NCBI RefSeq assembly: GCF_007002745.1
Contig: NZ_SGNY01000010.1
Coordinates: 62,001 to 126,000, forward strand
Length of the DNA stretch: 64,000 bases
Direction: 5' to 3'
Source: Martinezella rhizogenes
Lineage (GTDB): Bacteria; Pseudomonadota; Alphaproteobacteria; Rhizobiales; Rhizobiaceae
Part shown: positions 52,901-61,164 of the stretch, one piece after another
Layout of the letters: each line of letters starts with the position of its first letter
How positions within the stretch are numbered: the first letter of the stretch is position 1
Notes under the pieces: generated by a model
Seen by the model: the letters and a program-made list of their open reading frames with translations, nothing else
Told to the model about the DNA's origin: nothing
The model's database searches: none
Position numbers and translations under genes: made by a program

Positions 52901-55900
52901 GGCTTGAACGACCGAAACAGATCGTCTCGTCAGCCGCCTATGCCGCTCCGCGCGATGGCACCGAGCAGATGGTTGCGGCCATATGGCGTGAATTGCTCGG
53001 CGCCGAAAAGATCGGCCGCGACGACAGTTTTTTCACGGTTGGCGGCCATTCCCTGCTGGCGACGCGGATGCTGGCGCGTTTGCGGACGTCCTTTACCATT
53101 GACCTGCCGCTGCGCACCATTTTTGAGAAACCCAGACTTGCGGAATTGGCCGGTGCCATCGATGCGCTGGTGGCCATCACCGGACGCGGATCGGAACCGG
53201 GTTCATCCGGACTGGCAAAGCGGAACCATACCGGCCGAACACCGCTGTCGCATGCACAGAACAGGCAATGGGCGCTGGCGCAGCTTGAACCGGACAGCCC
53301 GCTTTATAATATTCCGTTTGCCCTGAAGATCAGGGGACCGCTCGATTTCGCAATCCTCTCGCATGCGCTGGAACTGACGGCGCAGAGACAGGATATCCTG
53401 CGCAGCCGGTTCGTCTCCGTCGATGGCAAGCCATTCGTCGAGACTGACCCCGAGATGATATTCCGGATCGTGCCGGAAGAGATCGGCGATAGGGAACTCG
53501 AGGCTGCCCTGCTCGATTGCGCGCGCCGGCCATTCGATCTTGCCGTTGCGCCGCTGCTGCGCATTCACGCCTTCCGCACCGGCCCGCAGGACCATGTTCT
53601 GCTTTTCATTTTGCACCACATCATCGGTGACGCCCTTTCCGCGGAAATTCTGCTCAACGACGTTGCCGAGTTTTACGGGTCCCTCTTAAAGAAAACCGCA
53701 CCGCCAGACGGGGCGCTGCCGCTACAATATGCGGATTTTGCAATCTGGCAGCGGGAACAGGACACGAAGGGCGAGGTCGATTATTGGCATAAAACACTTG
53801 CGGGCGCTCCACCGCTGCTGGAGTTGCCGACGGATTTTGTGCGGCCCGCCATACAGGGCTTCTCGGGTGACAGCATTCGCTTTTCGCTCGACACAGTTTT
53901 GCTCGCAGGATTGCGAAAACTCTGCGACCGCGAAGGCGCTACCCTCTTCATGGGAATGCTGACAGCATTTTCGACACTGCTCCAGCGCGCCAGCGGCATG
54001 CGCGATATCGTCATCGGGACACCGATATCCGAGCGGTTCCACCCCGATCTGGAAAACATCATCGGGATGTTTGCCAATACGCTGGCGATCCGATTACAGA
54101 CCCAGGGCGGCGAGAGCTTCAACGAAGCACTGAAGGCAACCCGCGACATGGCATTAAGCGCTTTCGCCAACCAGGCCGCGCCGTTTGAGAAAGTGGTTGA
54201 TGCGCTCTCACTACCCCGGACATGGAGCCACAACCCGCTGTTCCAGGCCATGCTCGTCTCGACCGTCGAAACCCGGCGCGAAGCCATTTCGCTTGCCGGC
54301 ATGGATTGGGAAAGACTGGTGCTTCCCGATACGTCGTCGCGTGTGGACCTGACATTGTTCATCCATGAAACGGCGCACGAACTTTCGTGCCGTCTGGAAT
54401 ATCGCAGCGATCTTTTCCGCCGCTCAACCATGGAATCTCTTGGTGATGCGCTGGTCGCCCTGCTTGAAAAGATTGTCGAACATCCGGATGTGCCACTCGA
54501 CAGGCTCTCCCTGCTGTCGGGCAGCCAGCAGAAAAGGCTGCGGCAATGGAACGAGACGGAGGCGGCATTTCAGCCGCAGCGGCGCTGCCTGCACGACTTC
54601 GTGAAAGCGAGTGCTGACGCCAATCCGCAGGCAATAGCAGTCACTGATCAGGACCGGAGCCTGTCCTATGCCGAACTTGACCGAAGAGCCGACCAGCTCG
54701 CCAGCGGGCTCGCCGCAGCCGGCATAAGCAGTGGGAAACGCGTCGGCATTCGCCTGGAAAGAAGCGTGGGGCTGGTGGTCGCCATATTGGCCGTTCTTCG
54801 CACTGGCGCGGCCTATGTGCCGCTCGACCCGCGTTACCCCGCCGACCGCATAGAATTCATCGCCGCCGACGCCGATCTGGCGCTCATTCTGGTCACGACA
54901 GAGGATGATGTTTCGGCTGTCGGACAGAATTTCCGATGCATGACACCGGATATGGTGGAAAGTCTGGCAGGCGGGATCGTGCCAATGCCGGCGACATCAG
55001 GCTCCGATCTTGCCTATATCATCTACACATCAGGCTCGACCGGCAGGCCGAAGGGCGTGGCCATCGAGCATCGCAACGCCGTTGCTTTCGTGCAATGGTG
55101 CCTGCACAGCTTCACCGGCGACCAGCTGTCCGGCGTGCTCGCCTCCACCTCGATCTGCTTTGATCTTTCGATCTTCGAAATATTTGCGACGCTTGCGGCG
55201 GGTGGACGCATCTTCATGGTGGACGATCTCTTCGCTTTCCCGAGCGCACCGTTTTCAGGTGAAGTAACGCTGGTGAACACCGTTCCGACGCCAATGTCCG
55301 AGCTGCTCAAACTCGGGCCCCTGCCGGAGAGCGTGAGAACGGTTTGCCTTGCGGGAGAGCCGCTGCCGCGTGAACTTGTCGCGCGGATATACGCCAACGA
55401 CCATGTCGAAGGCCTCTATAACCTGTACGGCCCCTCGGAAGACACGACGTATTCGACGGTGGCGCCGGTGCCCAAATCAGGAGAATGGTTCGGCATCGGC
55501 GTGCCGATTGCCAATACCCGCGCCTATGTGCTCGACGGCGAGCTAAACGAGGTGCCGGTTGGAATTCCCGGTGAATTGTTCCTGTCCGGCAGCGGGCTGG
55601 CGCGTGGCTACTGGAACCGGCCCGGCCAGACGGCCGAGCGTTTTCTGCCCAACCCTTTTGCCGATTGTAGCGAACACCGCGTCATGTATCAGACCGGCGA
55701 TGTCGTGCGCAGACGTGATGATGGTGGCCTCGATTACATGGGGCGCGGCGACCGGCAGTTAAAGCTCAACGGTTTTCGTATCGAACCGGGTGAAATTGAG
55801 GCCGTATTGCTTCAGCAGGAAGGGGTGCACGAGGCCGTTGCCGGGCTCTGGCGCGACGCTTCCAATCATCCGCGCCTGGCAATGTGGATTGCCGGCGATC

Positions 55901-57678
55901 CTGCCCTCGAAATCGCCAAACTTGTCGCAATTCTCCGGCAACGCCTGCCCGAGCATTTCATTCCCGTGCTTGCGACGAGGCTCGACGCACTTCCACGCCT
56001 GCCGAACGGCAAGCTGGATAGATCCGCGCTGCCGGATCCGGCAGCCCATGGCGAGCGCTCCGGTGAAATTGCAAGTCCGCTCAATGACCAGGAAAACGTG
56101 CTGGCGCAGATATGGCAAGGCTTGCTCGGTTGCGGAGACATCCGGCGAAACGACAATTTCTTCTCGCTCGGCGGCGATTCCATCCTTGCCATCCAGCTGG
56201 TTTCACAGGCCCGCCAGAAGGGGTTGAGGATGACCCCGCGCGACGTATTCCTCCACCCCACGCTCGCATCGCTCGCAGAAGCGACACGCACGGAAAGCAC
56301 TGCGACGGCCGAAAACGGTGATGCCGATGGCGAAGCTACGCTCGGCGCTATTCAGCGCTGGCTGCTGGATCAGGACCTGCCCGATCTCTCCCACTGGAAC
56401 CAGGGACTGATCCTGAAACCCACCCGATCTCTCGATCTCGACCGGCTGGAAAAGGCGATCGCCAGAGTTCTCGATGAACATCAGTCGCTTCGCGCCAGAT
56501 TTTTGCGTGAAAACGGGCAATGGCAACAGAAATTCGCCTCTCTTTCGGCGATGCCCCTCATGCAGCGACTGGCCGCCACGGATGAGAACGACGTCACGGA
56601 TTTTGCCAGAAAGCTCCACGCCAGCTTCGACCTTGGTGCCGGGCCTCTTTTCGGCGCGATTTTCGCGACATTGCCCGATGGTTCCGGGCGCCTCATCCTC
56701 GCGGCCCACCACCTCATCGTCGATGGCGTGTCCTGGCGAATGATCGTCGCGGATATCGAGCGGCATTATCTGGAAACGGGCACCATCCGCTCCGGCGCGG
56801 TCGCGGCGGGCGGCTGGAACAACCGGCTTTCGCGGTCGGTGCTTTTCGATGGAGAGGAAGCATATTGGCGCGGCATCTGCGAAGAAGACGTGCAGGCGCT
56901 GCCGCTCGACAACCAGAGTGGCAGCAATACTCAATCGGATGCGGTGACGTACCGGCAGACGATCGATGCCGAAACAACAAGGCAACTGCTTCGGGATGTG
57001 CCGGAATGCTTCAGCATCGCCTCGAACGAAGTTCTGGTCGCAGCCCTTTATCTGGCGCTGCGGCAATGGAGCGGAAAGCCACGCCTGCGCCTTGAAATGG
57101 AAAGCCACGGCAGACCGCACCTGTTCGAGGATATCGACGTTTCCGAAACGGTGGGGTGGCTGACCGCGCTTTATCCCGTGTTGTTCGATACGCCCGATGA
57201 CGCTACGCCAGACCGCCTGCTTCTCGACGTCAAGGACACCCTGCGGCGAATTCCCAATAATGGCGTGGGTTTCGGTGTTCTGAAATATCTTCGCAACAGG
57301 GGTGAGCATTTGGACTACGGCCAACCGCAGGTCCGCTTCAACTATCTCGGCCAGATGGATGCCATGTTCGGCGCCGACAGCCTGTTTGCTCCCTCCGGCA
57401 TAACATCCGGTCCGATGTACGGCCCCGTCAACCCGCGCGATACGATCCTCGAGATCAATGCCATGGTGGTGCGCGGCGAATTGCAATTGCAATGGGTCTA
57501 TGGCGCGCAGCTGCATTCCGGGGACACCATCAAGATGCTGGCTGGCCATTTCCGGGACAATCTCGAAACGCTGATCCAGCATTGCCTTGATGGTTCAGAT
57601 GCTGGTTACAGCATTTCTGATTTCCCGCTGATGGATCTCGGCCAGGACGAACTCGACAATCTGCTTAAGAGCTTGTGA
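49966..57678 (+). CDS. NRPS, two modules plus epimerase (C-A-T-C-A-T-E)
   Basis: 2570 residues. GTG 49966 has AAGGA 9 nt upstream; ATG 49975 is the alternative. Module 1: C with HHIISDY near 160, A with YTSGSTGRPKG near 635 and code D-I-L-Q-M-C-L-I-W-K (glycine-like, tentative), carrier near 1025. Module 2: C with HHIIGDA near 1217, A near 1687 with code D-L-F-N-C-A-L-T-Y-K, carrier near 2069 of the LGGDSI type that precedes epimerases. E domain to the C-terminus: HHLIVDGVSWR near 2248, SETVGWLT, PNNGVGFGVL, FNYLGQ near 2459. The E domain predicts a D-residue at module 2. Both C domains lack the glycine of HHxxxDG. No release domain. Confidence 0.94.
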   Translation: MNTMDISRLTADEKRQLLQRMMAGQQASEKKNFRLSHAQERIWFVEQMQPGSGAYSIPLAIRLKGPLDRDRLKACFDIVVERHESLRTVFKVIDGEPFQVISSRSTADFSFHQPGDDETARDAAISRFAREPFELSQGPLFRVGLFSVAPDEHILVMVIHHIISDYASLQILIDEVHRLYSASGSPATGQLPALDIQYRDYAEWQRNGTAELSGQVDYWREQLRDAPLLLQLPFDFARPVTQAFRGARHKFHLGPELSAAIKDLAKSRKLTAFMVLLAAYQILLARLSRSDDICIGTTASNRNRAQTRNLIGLFVNNLVMRTRLQPNDTFDALLERVRETTLEALSNQDVPFEQVVDALNVERDIGHNALFQSTFVLHNASGGTFDLGDIKVTPIALDSGASRFDLSLDMHEGRGSEGFSGIFEFNTELFLPETVARFSDYFMRLLGGLVSNPGGRIAEIDLLDETEHVAIAAANRTTTAFPLRDVAALLEETAKARGSFAAVRCGDRQYSHSDINDAANRVASGLRDRIGNGKSHPRIAICLPRSENLVIAILAVLKLGGHYVPLDPGHPAERRSLILEDCKPDIILVSEADDDAAKAAYPADCMAIEPLLRATGSFSNPHRETLPDDLAYIIYTSGSTGRPKGVPIRQKSLVNLLTSMARRPGMTAEDRFLAVTTPAFDIATLELLMPLMVGGLLIIAEADDVYDDMALSELIRNHGATMMQATPATWRLMADADWKAPAGFRMLCGGEALEPGLARRLLETGGELWNLYGPTETTIWSTCTRITPEHLELPALPIGGPIANTQLHLLDDALMPVPAGVVGELYIGGEGLSPGYFNRDDLTSRAFVQGPAAGANGRPETSRLYRTGDLMRRSAAGHLLYVGRADFQVKLRGFRIELSEIEAILASQPSIEQAVVTLWQDEEGSGNLVAYCRRGTGVVDEEAIRTALASQLPSYMLPSAYVWMDSFPLNANGKIDRKRLERPKQIVSSAAYAAPRDGTEQMVAAIWRELLGAEKIGRDDSFFTVGGHSLLATRMLARLRTSFTIDLPLRTIFEKPRLAELAGAIDALVAITGRGSEPGSSGLAKRNHTGRTPLSHAQNRQWALAQLEPDSPLYNIPFALKIRGPLDFAILSHALELTAQRQDILRSRFVSVDGKPFVETDPEMIFRIVPEEIGDRELEAALLDCARRPFDLAVAPLLRIHAFRTGPQDHVLLFILHHIIGDALSAEILLNDVAEFYGSLLKKTAPPDGALPLQYADFAIWQREQDTKGEVDYWHKTLAGAPPLLELPTDFVRPAIQGFSGDSIRFSLDTVLLAGLRKLCDREGATLFMGMLTAFSTLLQRASGMRDIVIGTPISERFHPDLENIIGMFANTLAIRLQTQGGESFNEALKATRDMALSAFANQAAPFEKVVDALSLPRTWSHNPLFQAMLVSTVETRREAISLAGMDWERLVLPDTSSRVDLTLFIHETAHELSCRLEYRSDLFRRSTMESLGDALVALLEKIVEHPDVPLDRLSLLSGSQQKRLRQWNETEAAFQPQRRCLHDFVKASADANPQAIAVTDQDRSLSYAELDRRADQLASGLAAAGISSGKRVGIRLERSVGLVVAILAVLRTGAAYVPLDPRYPADRIEFIAADADLALILVTTEDDVSAVGQNFRCMTPDMVESLAGGIVPMPATSGSDLAYIIYTSGSTGRPKGVAIEHRNAVAFVQWCLHSFTGDQLSGVLASTSICFDLSIFEIFATLAAGGRIFMVDDLFAFPSAPFSGEVTLVNTVPTPMSELLKLGPLPESVRTVCLAGEPLPRELVARIYANDHVEGLYNLYGPSEDTTYSTVAPVPKSGEWFGIGVPIANTRAYVLDGELNEVPVGIPGELFLSGSGLARGYWNRPGQTAERFLPNPFADCSEHRVMYQTGDVVRRRDDGGLDYMGRGDRQLKLNGFRIEPGEIEAVLLQQEGVHEAVAGLWRDASNHPRLAMWIAGDPALEIAKLVAILRQRLPEHFIPVLATRLDALPRLPNGKLDRSALPDPAAHGERSGEIASPLNDQENVLAQIWQGLLGCGDIRRNDNFFSLGGDSILAIQLVSQARQKGLRMTPRDVFLHPTLASLAEATRTESTATAENGDADGEATLGAIQRWLLDQDLPDLSHWNQGLILKPTRSLDLDRLEKAIARVLDEHQSLRARFLRENGQWQQKFASLSAMPLMQRLAATDENDVTDFARKLHASFDLGAGPLFGAIFATLPDGSGRLILAAHHLIVDGVSWRMIVADIERHYLETGTIRSGAVAAGGWNNRLSRSVLFDGEEAYWRGICEEDVQALPLDNQSGSNTQSDAVTYRQTIDAETTRQLLRDVPECFSIASNEVLVAALYLALRQWSGKPRLRLEMESHGRPHLFEDIDVSETVGWLTALYPVLFDTPDDATPDRLLLDVKDTLRRIPNNGVGFGVLKYLRNRGEHLDYGQPQVRFNYLGQMDAMFGADSLFAPSGITSGPMYGPVNPRDTILEINAMVVRGELQLQWVYGAQLHSGDTIKMLAGHFRDNLETLIQHCLDGSDAGYSISDFPLMDLGQDELDNLLKSL

Positions 57679-57682
57679 CACA

Positions 57683-59347
57683 ATGGACAATCGCCCACTT
57701 GAAAGCCGCCGCCGCCCGGCTATCGAAAACATCTATCCGCTGTCACCGATGCAGGAAGGATTGCTGTTCCACTCCATCGCCACGCCTGACGAAGGCGTCT
57801 ACGTGCCGCAGATCGTCCTGCAACTGAAAGGCGCGGTCGATCCGCAAATCATGCATGATTGCTGGAGCGAGATGGTGTCGCGCCATGCCGTTTTGCGCAC
57901 TACATTTCACTGGGAAGAAAGAGACGAACCCTTTCAGGTGGTCCACGGCGATGCCAGCCTTGCCTGGTCGCAGCTGGACTGGTCCAGTCTTGATGTAGAG
58001 GAGCAGCAAAGCCGCCTCGGCGCGCTTCTGTCCACCAACCGGCGGCAGGCTTTCGATCTGAAGACCGCTCCGCTGGTCCGCCTGCAATGGATCGACTATG
58101 GCGGGGAAAATTCGCGTCTGGTACTTCAGTATCATCATATTATTCTCGACGGATGGTCGGCGGGCCGCATCATCGAAGACGCCTTCAGGACCTATCAGAG
58201 ACGGTGCGGCTCATCACGTCCGCCGCTGCCCGCACCACGGCCCTATGTCGATTATATTGCCTGGCTGAAAAGCAGGAAGCGTGAGGCGACGCGTGCGTTC
58301 TGGACGGACTACACTGCCAGCATCGACGGTCCGTGCAGGATTACCCGCGACGCCACCGGTGGCGAGGCGGATTTCTCCAGTCATAACCTCACCTGCGATC
58401 CCGCAGTCTCCACGCAGGCGGCAAAACTGTGCAGGGACATGGGGATTACCCCCAATACCCTGCTGCAGGCCGCACTTGCCATCGTCATGGCCCGAAAAAC
58501 CGGCAACAGACATGTCGTCTTCGGTGCGACAACGGCCGGGCGTCCACCAGAACTACAGGGTGTGGAACACATGGTCGGCCTGTTCATCAACACGTTGCCG
58601 GTGTGCATCGACGTTGAAAAGGGCAACCTTGCCCCATGGCTGCAGACATTGCAGAAACGCCAGTCCGCCTGTGCGGAGCATGACTATCTGCCGTTGCGCG
58701 AGATACAGGCCGGGCGGGGCGATCTTTTCGACTGCCTGCTGGTCTTTGAAAACTATCCCGTGCCCCGAGAAATATCGGCGGAAGCGACATTCGCCGTGAC
58801 CGGCGTCGACGTCGATGAATGGACCCACTATCCCCTCACCCTGTTTGCCGCTGCCGACGCCACGAAGATCGCGATTTCCGCCCGATACGACAGGCGCAGT
58901 ATTGCCGTGCAGGAGGTAGAGGCTTTCCTGAATGAGCTGGAGGCGACAATCGGCGAGATGGCCAGCGGCACTCCAACGGTTCCGCACGTATCCGATACGG
59001 ATGCAAGGCCGGTGCATGTCGACAGGCCTGCACTGCCTTCGGCGGAAACACGCGACGATCAACCCCCTTCCGCTACCGCCTGGACGGAAACGGAAGAAAG
59101 GATCGCCCGGATCTGGGCAGAGGTTCTCAAAGTCGAGGCCGAGCGCAATAGCGATAATTTCTTCGACCTCGGTGGCCACTCGCTTCTGGCTGCCCGGGTC
59201 GTCAACCGGGTGCGGCGAGAATTTGCGATCAATTTTCCCGTAAAAGTCCTGTTCGACCGTCCGGCCCTTGTGGCATTTGCGGCATTCATCGACGCGCTGA
59301 AAGCAACCGCCGCGCCCGTGGGCGAACACAATGCGATTGAAATATGA
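57683..59347 (+). CDS. NRPS fragment-like module without adenylation domain (C-T)
   Basis: 554 residues. C domain about 15-450 with the N-terminal motif IYPLSPMQEGLLFHS and HHIILDGWS near 150. That start is typical of DCL condensation domains, which accept a D-configured donor; the preceding protein ends in an E domain, so the pair fits across the protein boundary. A linker of about 50 residues leads to a carrier domain, Ser near 498 (LGGHSLLAAR). No adenylation domain is present, and the short linker excludes a recent frameshift relic of one. The carrier must be loaded in trans or act as a relay. Starts 4 nt after the upstream stop. Confidence 0.92.
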   Translation: MDNRPLESRRRPAIENIYPLSPMQEGLLFHSIATPDEGVYVPQIVLQLKGAVDPQIMHDCWSEMVSRHAVLRTTFHWEERDEPFQVVHGDASLAWSQLDWSSLDVEEQQSRLGALLSTNRRQAFDLKTAPLVRLQWIDYGGENSRLVLQYHHIILDGWSAGRIIEDAFRTYQRRCGSSRPPLPAPRPYVDYIAWLKSRKREATRAFWTDYTASIDGPCRITRDATGGEADFSSHNLTCDPAVSTQAAKLCRDMGITPNTLLQAALAIVMARKTGNRHVVFGATTAGRPPELQGVEHMVGLFINTLPVCIDVEKGNLAPWLQTLQKRQSACAEHDYLPLREIQAGRGDLFDCLLVFENYPVPREISAEATFAVTGVDVDEWTHYPLTLFAAADATKIAISARYDRRSIAVQEVEAFLNELEATIGEMASGTPTVPHVSDTDARPVHVDRPALPSAETRDDQPPSATAWTETEERIARIWAEVLKVEAERNSDNFFDLGGHSLLAARVVNRVRREFAINFPVKVLFDRPALVAFAAFIDALKATAAPVGEHNAIEI

Positions 59348-59361
59348 TACAAGGACACACA

Positions 59362-60105
59362 ATGACAGTTCGTCCCAGGTTGATCTGCCTTCCGCCAGCC
59401 GGCGCCGGCCCGAGCCTGTTCCGGTCATGGGTTCATTCTGAGAGCGTCTTTGACGTCACCCCAGTCGCCCTGCCGGGTCGCGAAGCACATTTCACCAAGC
59501 CGCTGCCGCGCGATATCCAGAGCCTTGCGGAACATGTGGGACACGAAATCTCCGGGCTGCTTCAGGCCCCCTATGCCCTGTTCGGTTACTCCATGGGCGC
59601 TGTGGTGGCCTATGAGCTGCTCCGGCACCTCTCCATCCGGGGCCTGCCGCTCCCGGAAGCACTCTACATTCTGGGCTCGAACGCGCCCGACCGTGTTCTC
59701 GAAGGGCGTGAGCCCATTCACGTCATGACGCGCGAGGATTTTCACCAGTCGCTGGTCGAAATCGGCGGTACGCCGGACGAGATATTACGCGACACCGAGG
59801 CGATGGCTCTGTTCGAACCCGTTCTGCGCAACGATTTTCGTATTTGCGAGACTTATGAATTTACGCCCCCGCATGTCCCTGTTACGCTTCCGGTACATGT
59901 ATTCGTGGCCGATGCCGACCATCTGGTCAGCTGGAATGCGGCGCGTGCGTGGGAAAGCTGTATCGGTCAGGATGTCACCATGCATCGGATCGAAGGGTCG
60001 CATATGCTTGCTCCGCAAGCGTTTGCGCACTTCATCGGCAAACTGAGCCAGCTGTGGCAAAACGATGCGATGCAGGCAGGGGCTGTTTCAGCAAGAGAGG
60101 CATGA
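59362..60105 (+). CDS. type II thioesterase
   Basis: 247 residues, alpha/beta hydrolase that clears mis-primed carrier domains of NRPS/PKS lines. RLICLPPAGAG at the N-terminus, the nucleophile elbow GYSMG near residue 76, the acid in VADADHLVSW and His in GSHML near 214 are typical of external TEII proteins. ATG 59362 has AAGGA 6 nt upstream; ATG 59344, overlapping the NRPS stop, is possible. No integrated thioesterase exists in any NRPS here, so final release more likely uses the reductase domain. Confidence 0.9.
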   Translation: MTVRPRLICLPPAGAGPSLFRSWVHSESVFDVTPVALPGREAHFTKPLPRDIQSLAEHVGHEISGLLQAPYALFGYSMGAVVAYELLRHLSIRGLPLPEALYILGSNAPDRVLEGREPIHVMTREDFHQSLVEIGGTPDEILRDTEAMALFEPVLRNDFRICETYEFTPPHVPVTLPVHVFVADADHLVSWNAARAWESCIGQDVTMHRIEGSHMLAPQAFAHFIGKLSQLWQNDAMQAGAVSAREA

Positions 60106-60132
60106 GCCTGATTTGAGATGCGAATCTGACGG

Positions 60133-61029
60133 ATGCGGCGGACAATGAGACATCATGAAACTGCCGGCGTCCCCGAAGCCAGCGATATTCTGACGGAAGC
60201 GACCGTTCTCCAGCAGTCCATGTGGCCCGAAGTGCCGTGCAGTACCGGCGCGATGCTTCCCGGCTGGACAACCGCTGCCGAGCTGTTTTCCAGCCCTTCG
60301 GCATTGCAGGAATTCCTGGATTATGAAGGGTCGTTCGATCCCGGCGTCGACCTCAAGAGCCGCGCCGCATTTCTGATGAGCGACTATTGCTACATCTTCT
60401 TCATGGCCACAGTTCCGTTGCTGGTTGGCCGCGGCATCGTGCCTGATATGTCGCCTGATGCCTTTTCGCTGCAGTTCTATACCCATCATGGCGAGCACGA
60501 CGGAGAGCCGATGACGGTGCGGCGGGCCCGCGTGAGGCTGTTGTCACCGCAGATTTTTGCGGATCGGGATGACGGGCCGCATTCGACGGTCACGGACCAC
60601 GCAGGCCTCTGCGAGCATTTCAGGATGGGCGTCGAGCAACATTTCCATCCACTGGTGGAAGCATTGGCAAAAAGAACCGGCTTTTCGAAGAATGCGCAGT
60701 GGCGGCTGGTGGGAGACGCCATCGCCGGCAGATTTCTTGACGTCGGAAGACGGTTCGGCTGTCTCGCCGATGCGCTGTCGACGGCAATGGCGATCGTCAA
60801 GGTACAGGGATCGCCGCTGAACAACCGTCAGCTGGGGTATTTTGACCTTACCCTGCATGACAGCGCATTGAAGGAACCATTCACCTACACGTTTCGCGCG
60901 CGGGGTGGATGCTGCCGGTACTATACCGTTGTGGGTGCGGAAAAGTGCCCGACCTGCGTATTGAAGTCGAGCGATGAACGGGACGCCTGTCTGCTGCAGG
61001 AAATGCGCGCCCATTTCTGCCTGAAGTAG
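60133..61029 (+). CDS. FhuF-like siderophore-iron reductase
   Basis: 298 residues. The C-terminus carries CC-x10-CPTC (about residues 259-273), the [2Fe-2S] signature of FhuF-family ferric reductases, and the middle has conserved LLVGRGIVPD and GSPLNNRQLGYFDL. Such cytoplasmic proteins reduce ferric siderophores after uptake and so release iron. ATG 60133 is the first start; ATG 60145 is 4 codons later and no ribosome-binding site decides between them. It lies 27 nt after the thioesterase gene, last in the biosynthetic run and before the receptor. Confidence 0.88.
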   Translation: MRRTMRHHETAGVPEASDILTEATVLQQSMWPEVPCSTGAMLPGWTTAAELFSSPSALQEFLDYEGSFDPGVDLKSRAAFLMSDYCYIFFMATVPLLVGRGIVPDMSPDAFSLQFYTHHGEHDGEPMTVRRARVRLLSPQIFADRDDGPHSTVTDHAGLCEHFRMGVEQHFHPLVEALAKRTGFSKNAQWRLVGDAIAGRFLDVGRRFGCLADALSTAMAIVKVQGSPLNNRQLGYFDLTLHDSALKEPFTYTFRARGGCCRYYTVVGAEKCPTCVLKSSDERDACLLQEMRAHFCLK

Positions 61030-61104
61030 AATTATTATTTTTCATAAATTTATTTCGACTTGAGAGTCCCATAGCCCCTTCCCTGTTCGTCTTCAGCATG
61101 AGTG

Positions 61105-61124
61105 GGCGGATATTGCCGCCTTTT
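61105..61124 (+). terminator. hairpin with T-run between reductase and receptor genes
   Basis: GGCGG-ATATTG-CCGCC followed by TTTT: a short terminator or attenuator 75 bp after the FhuF-like stop and 41 bp before the receptor start. Upstream, 61030-61060 is A/T-rich and could hold a receptor promoter, in which case the hairpin would sit in the leader. Confidence 0.5.
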
Positions 61125-61164
61125 GTCTGAATAGCTTATCGAGCGCGCGGGAGCGGGGGCTTCA

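Noticed and set aside
57683..59347. C-T protein as a frameshifted full module that lost its A domain
   Set aside because: The frame is continuous, the C-T linker is only about 50 residues, and no A-domain motifs occur in other frames nearby.
61030..61164. Second IRO box before the TonB receptor
   Set aside because: The nearest candidate, TGA-N9-CGA at 61129, misses the TCA half and has no inverted arms.
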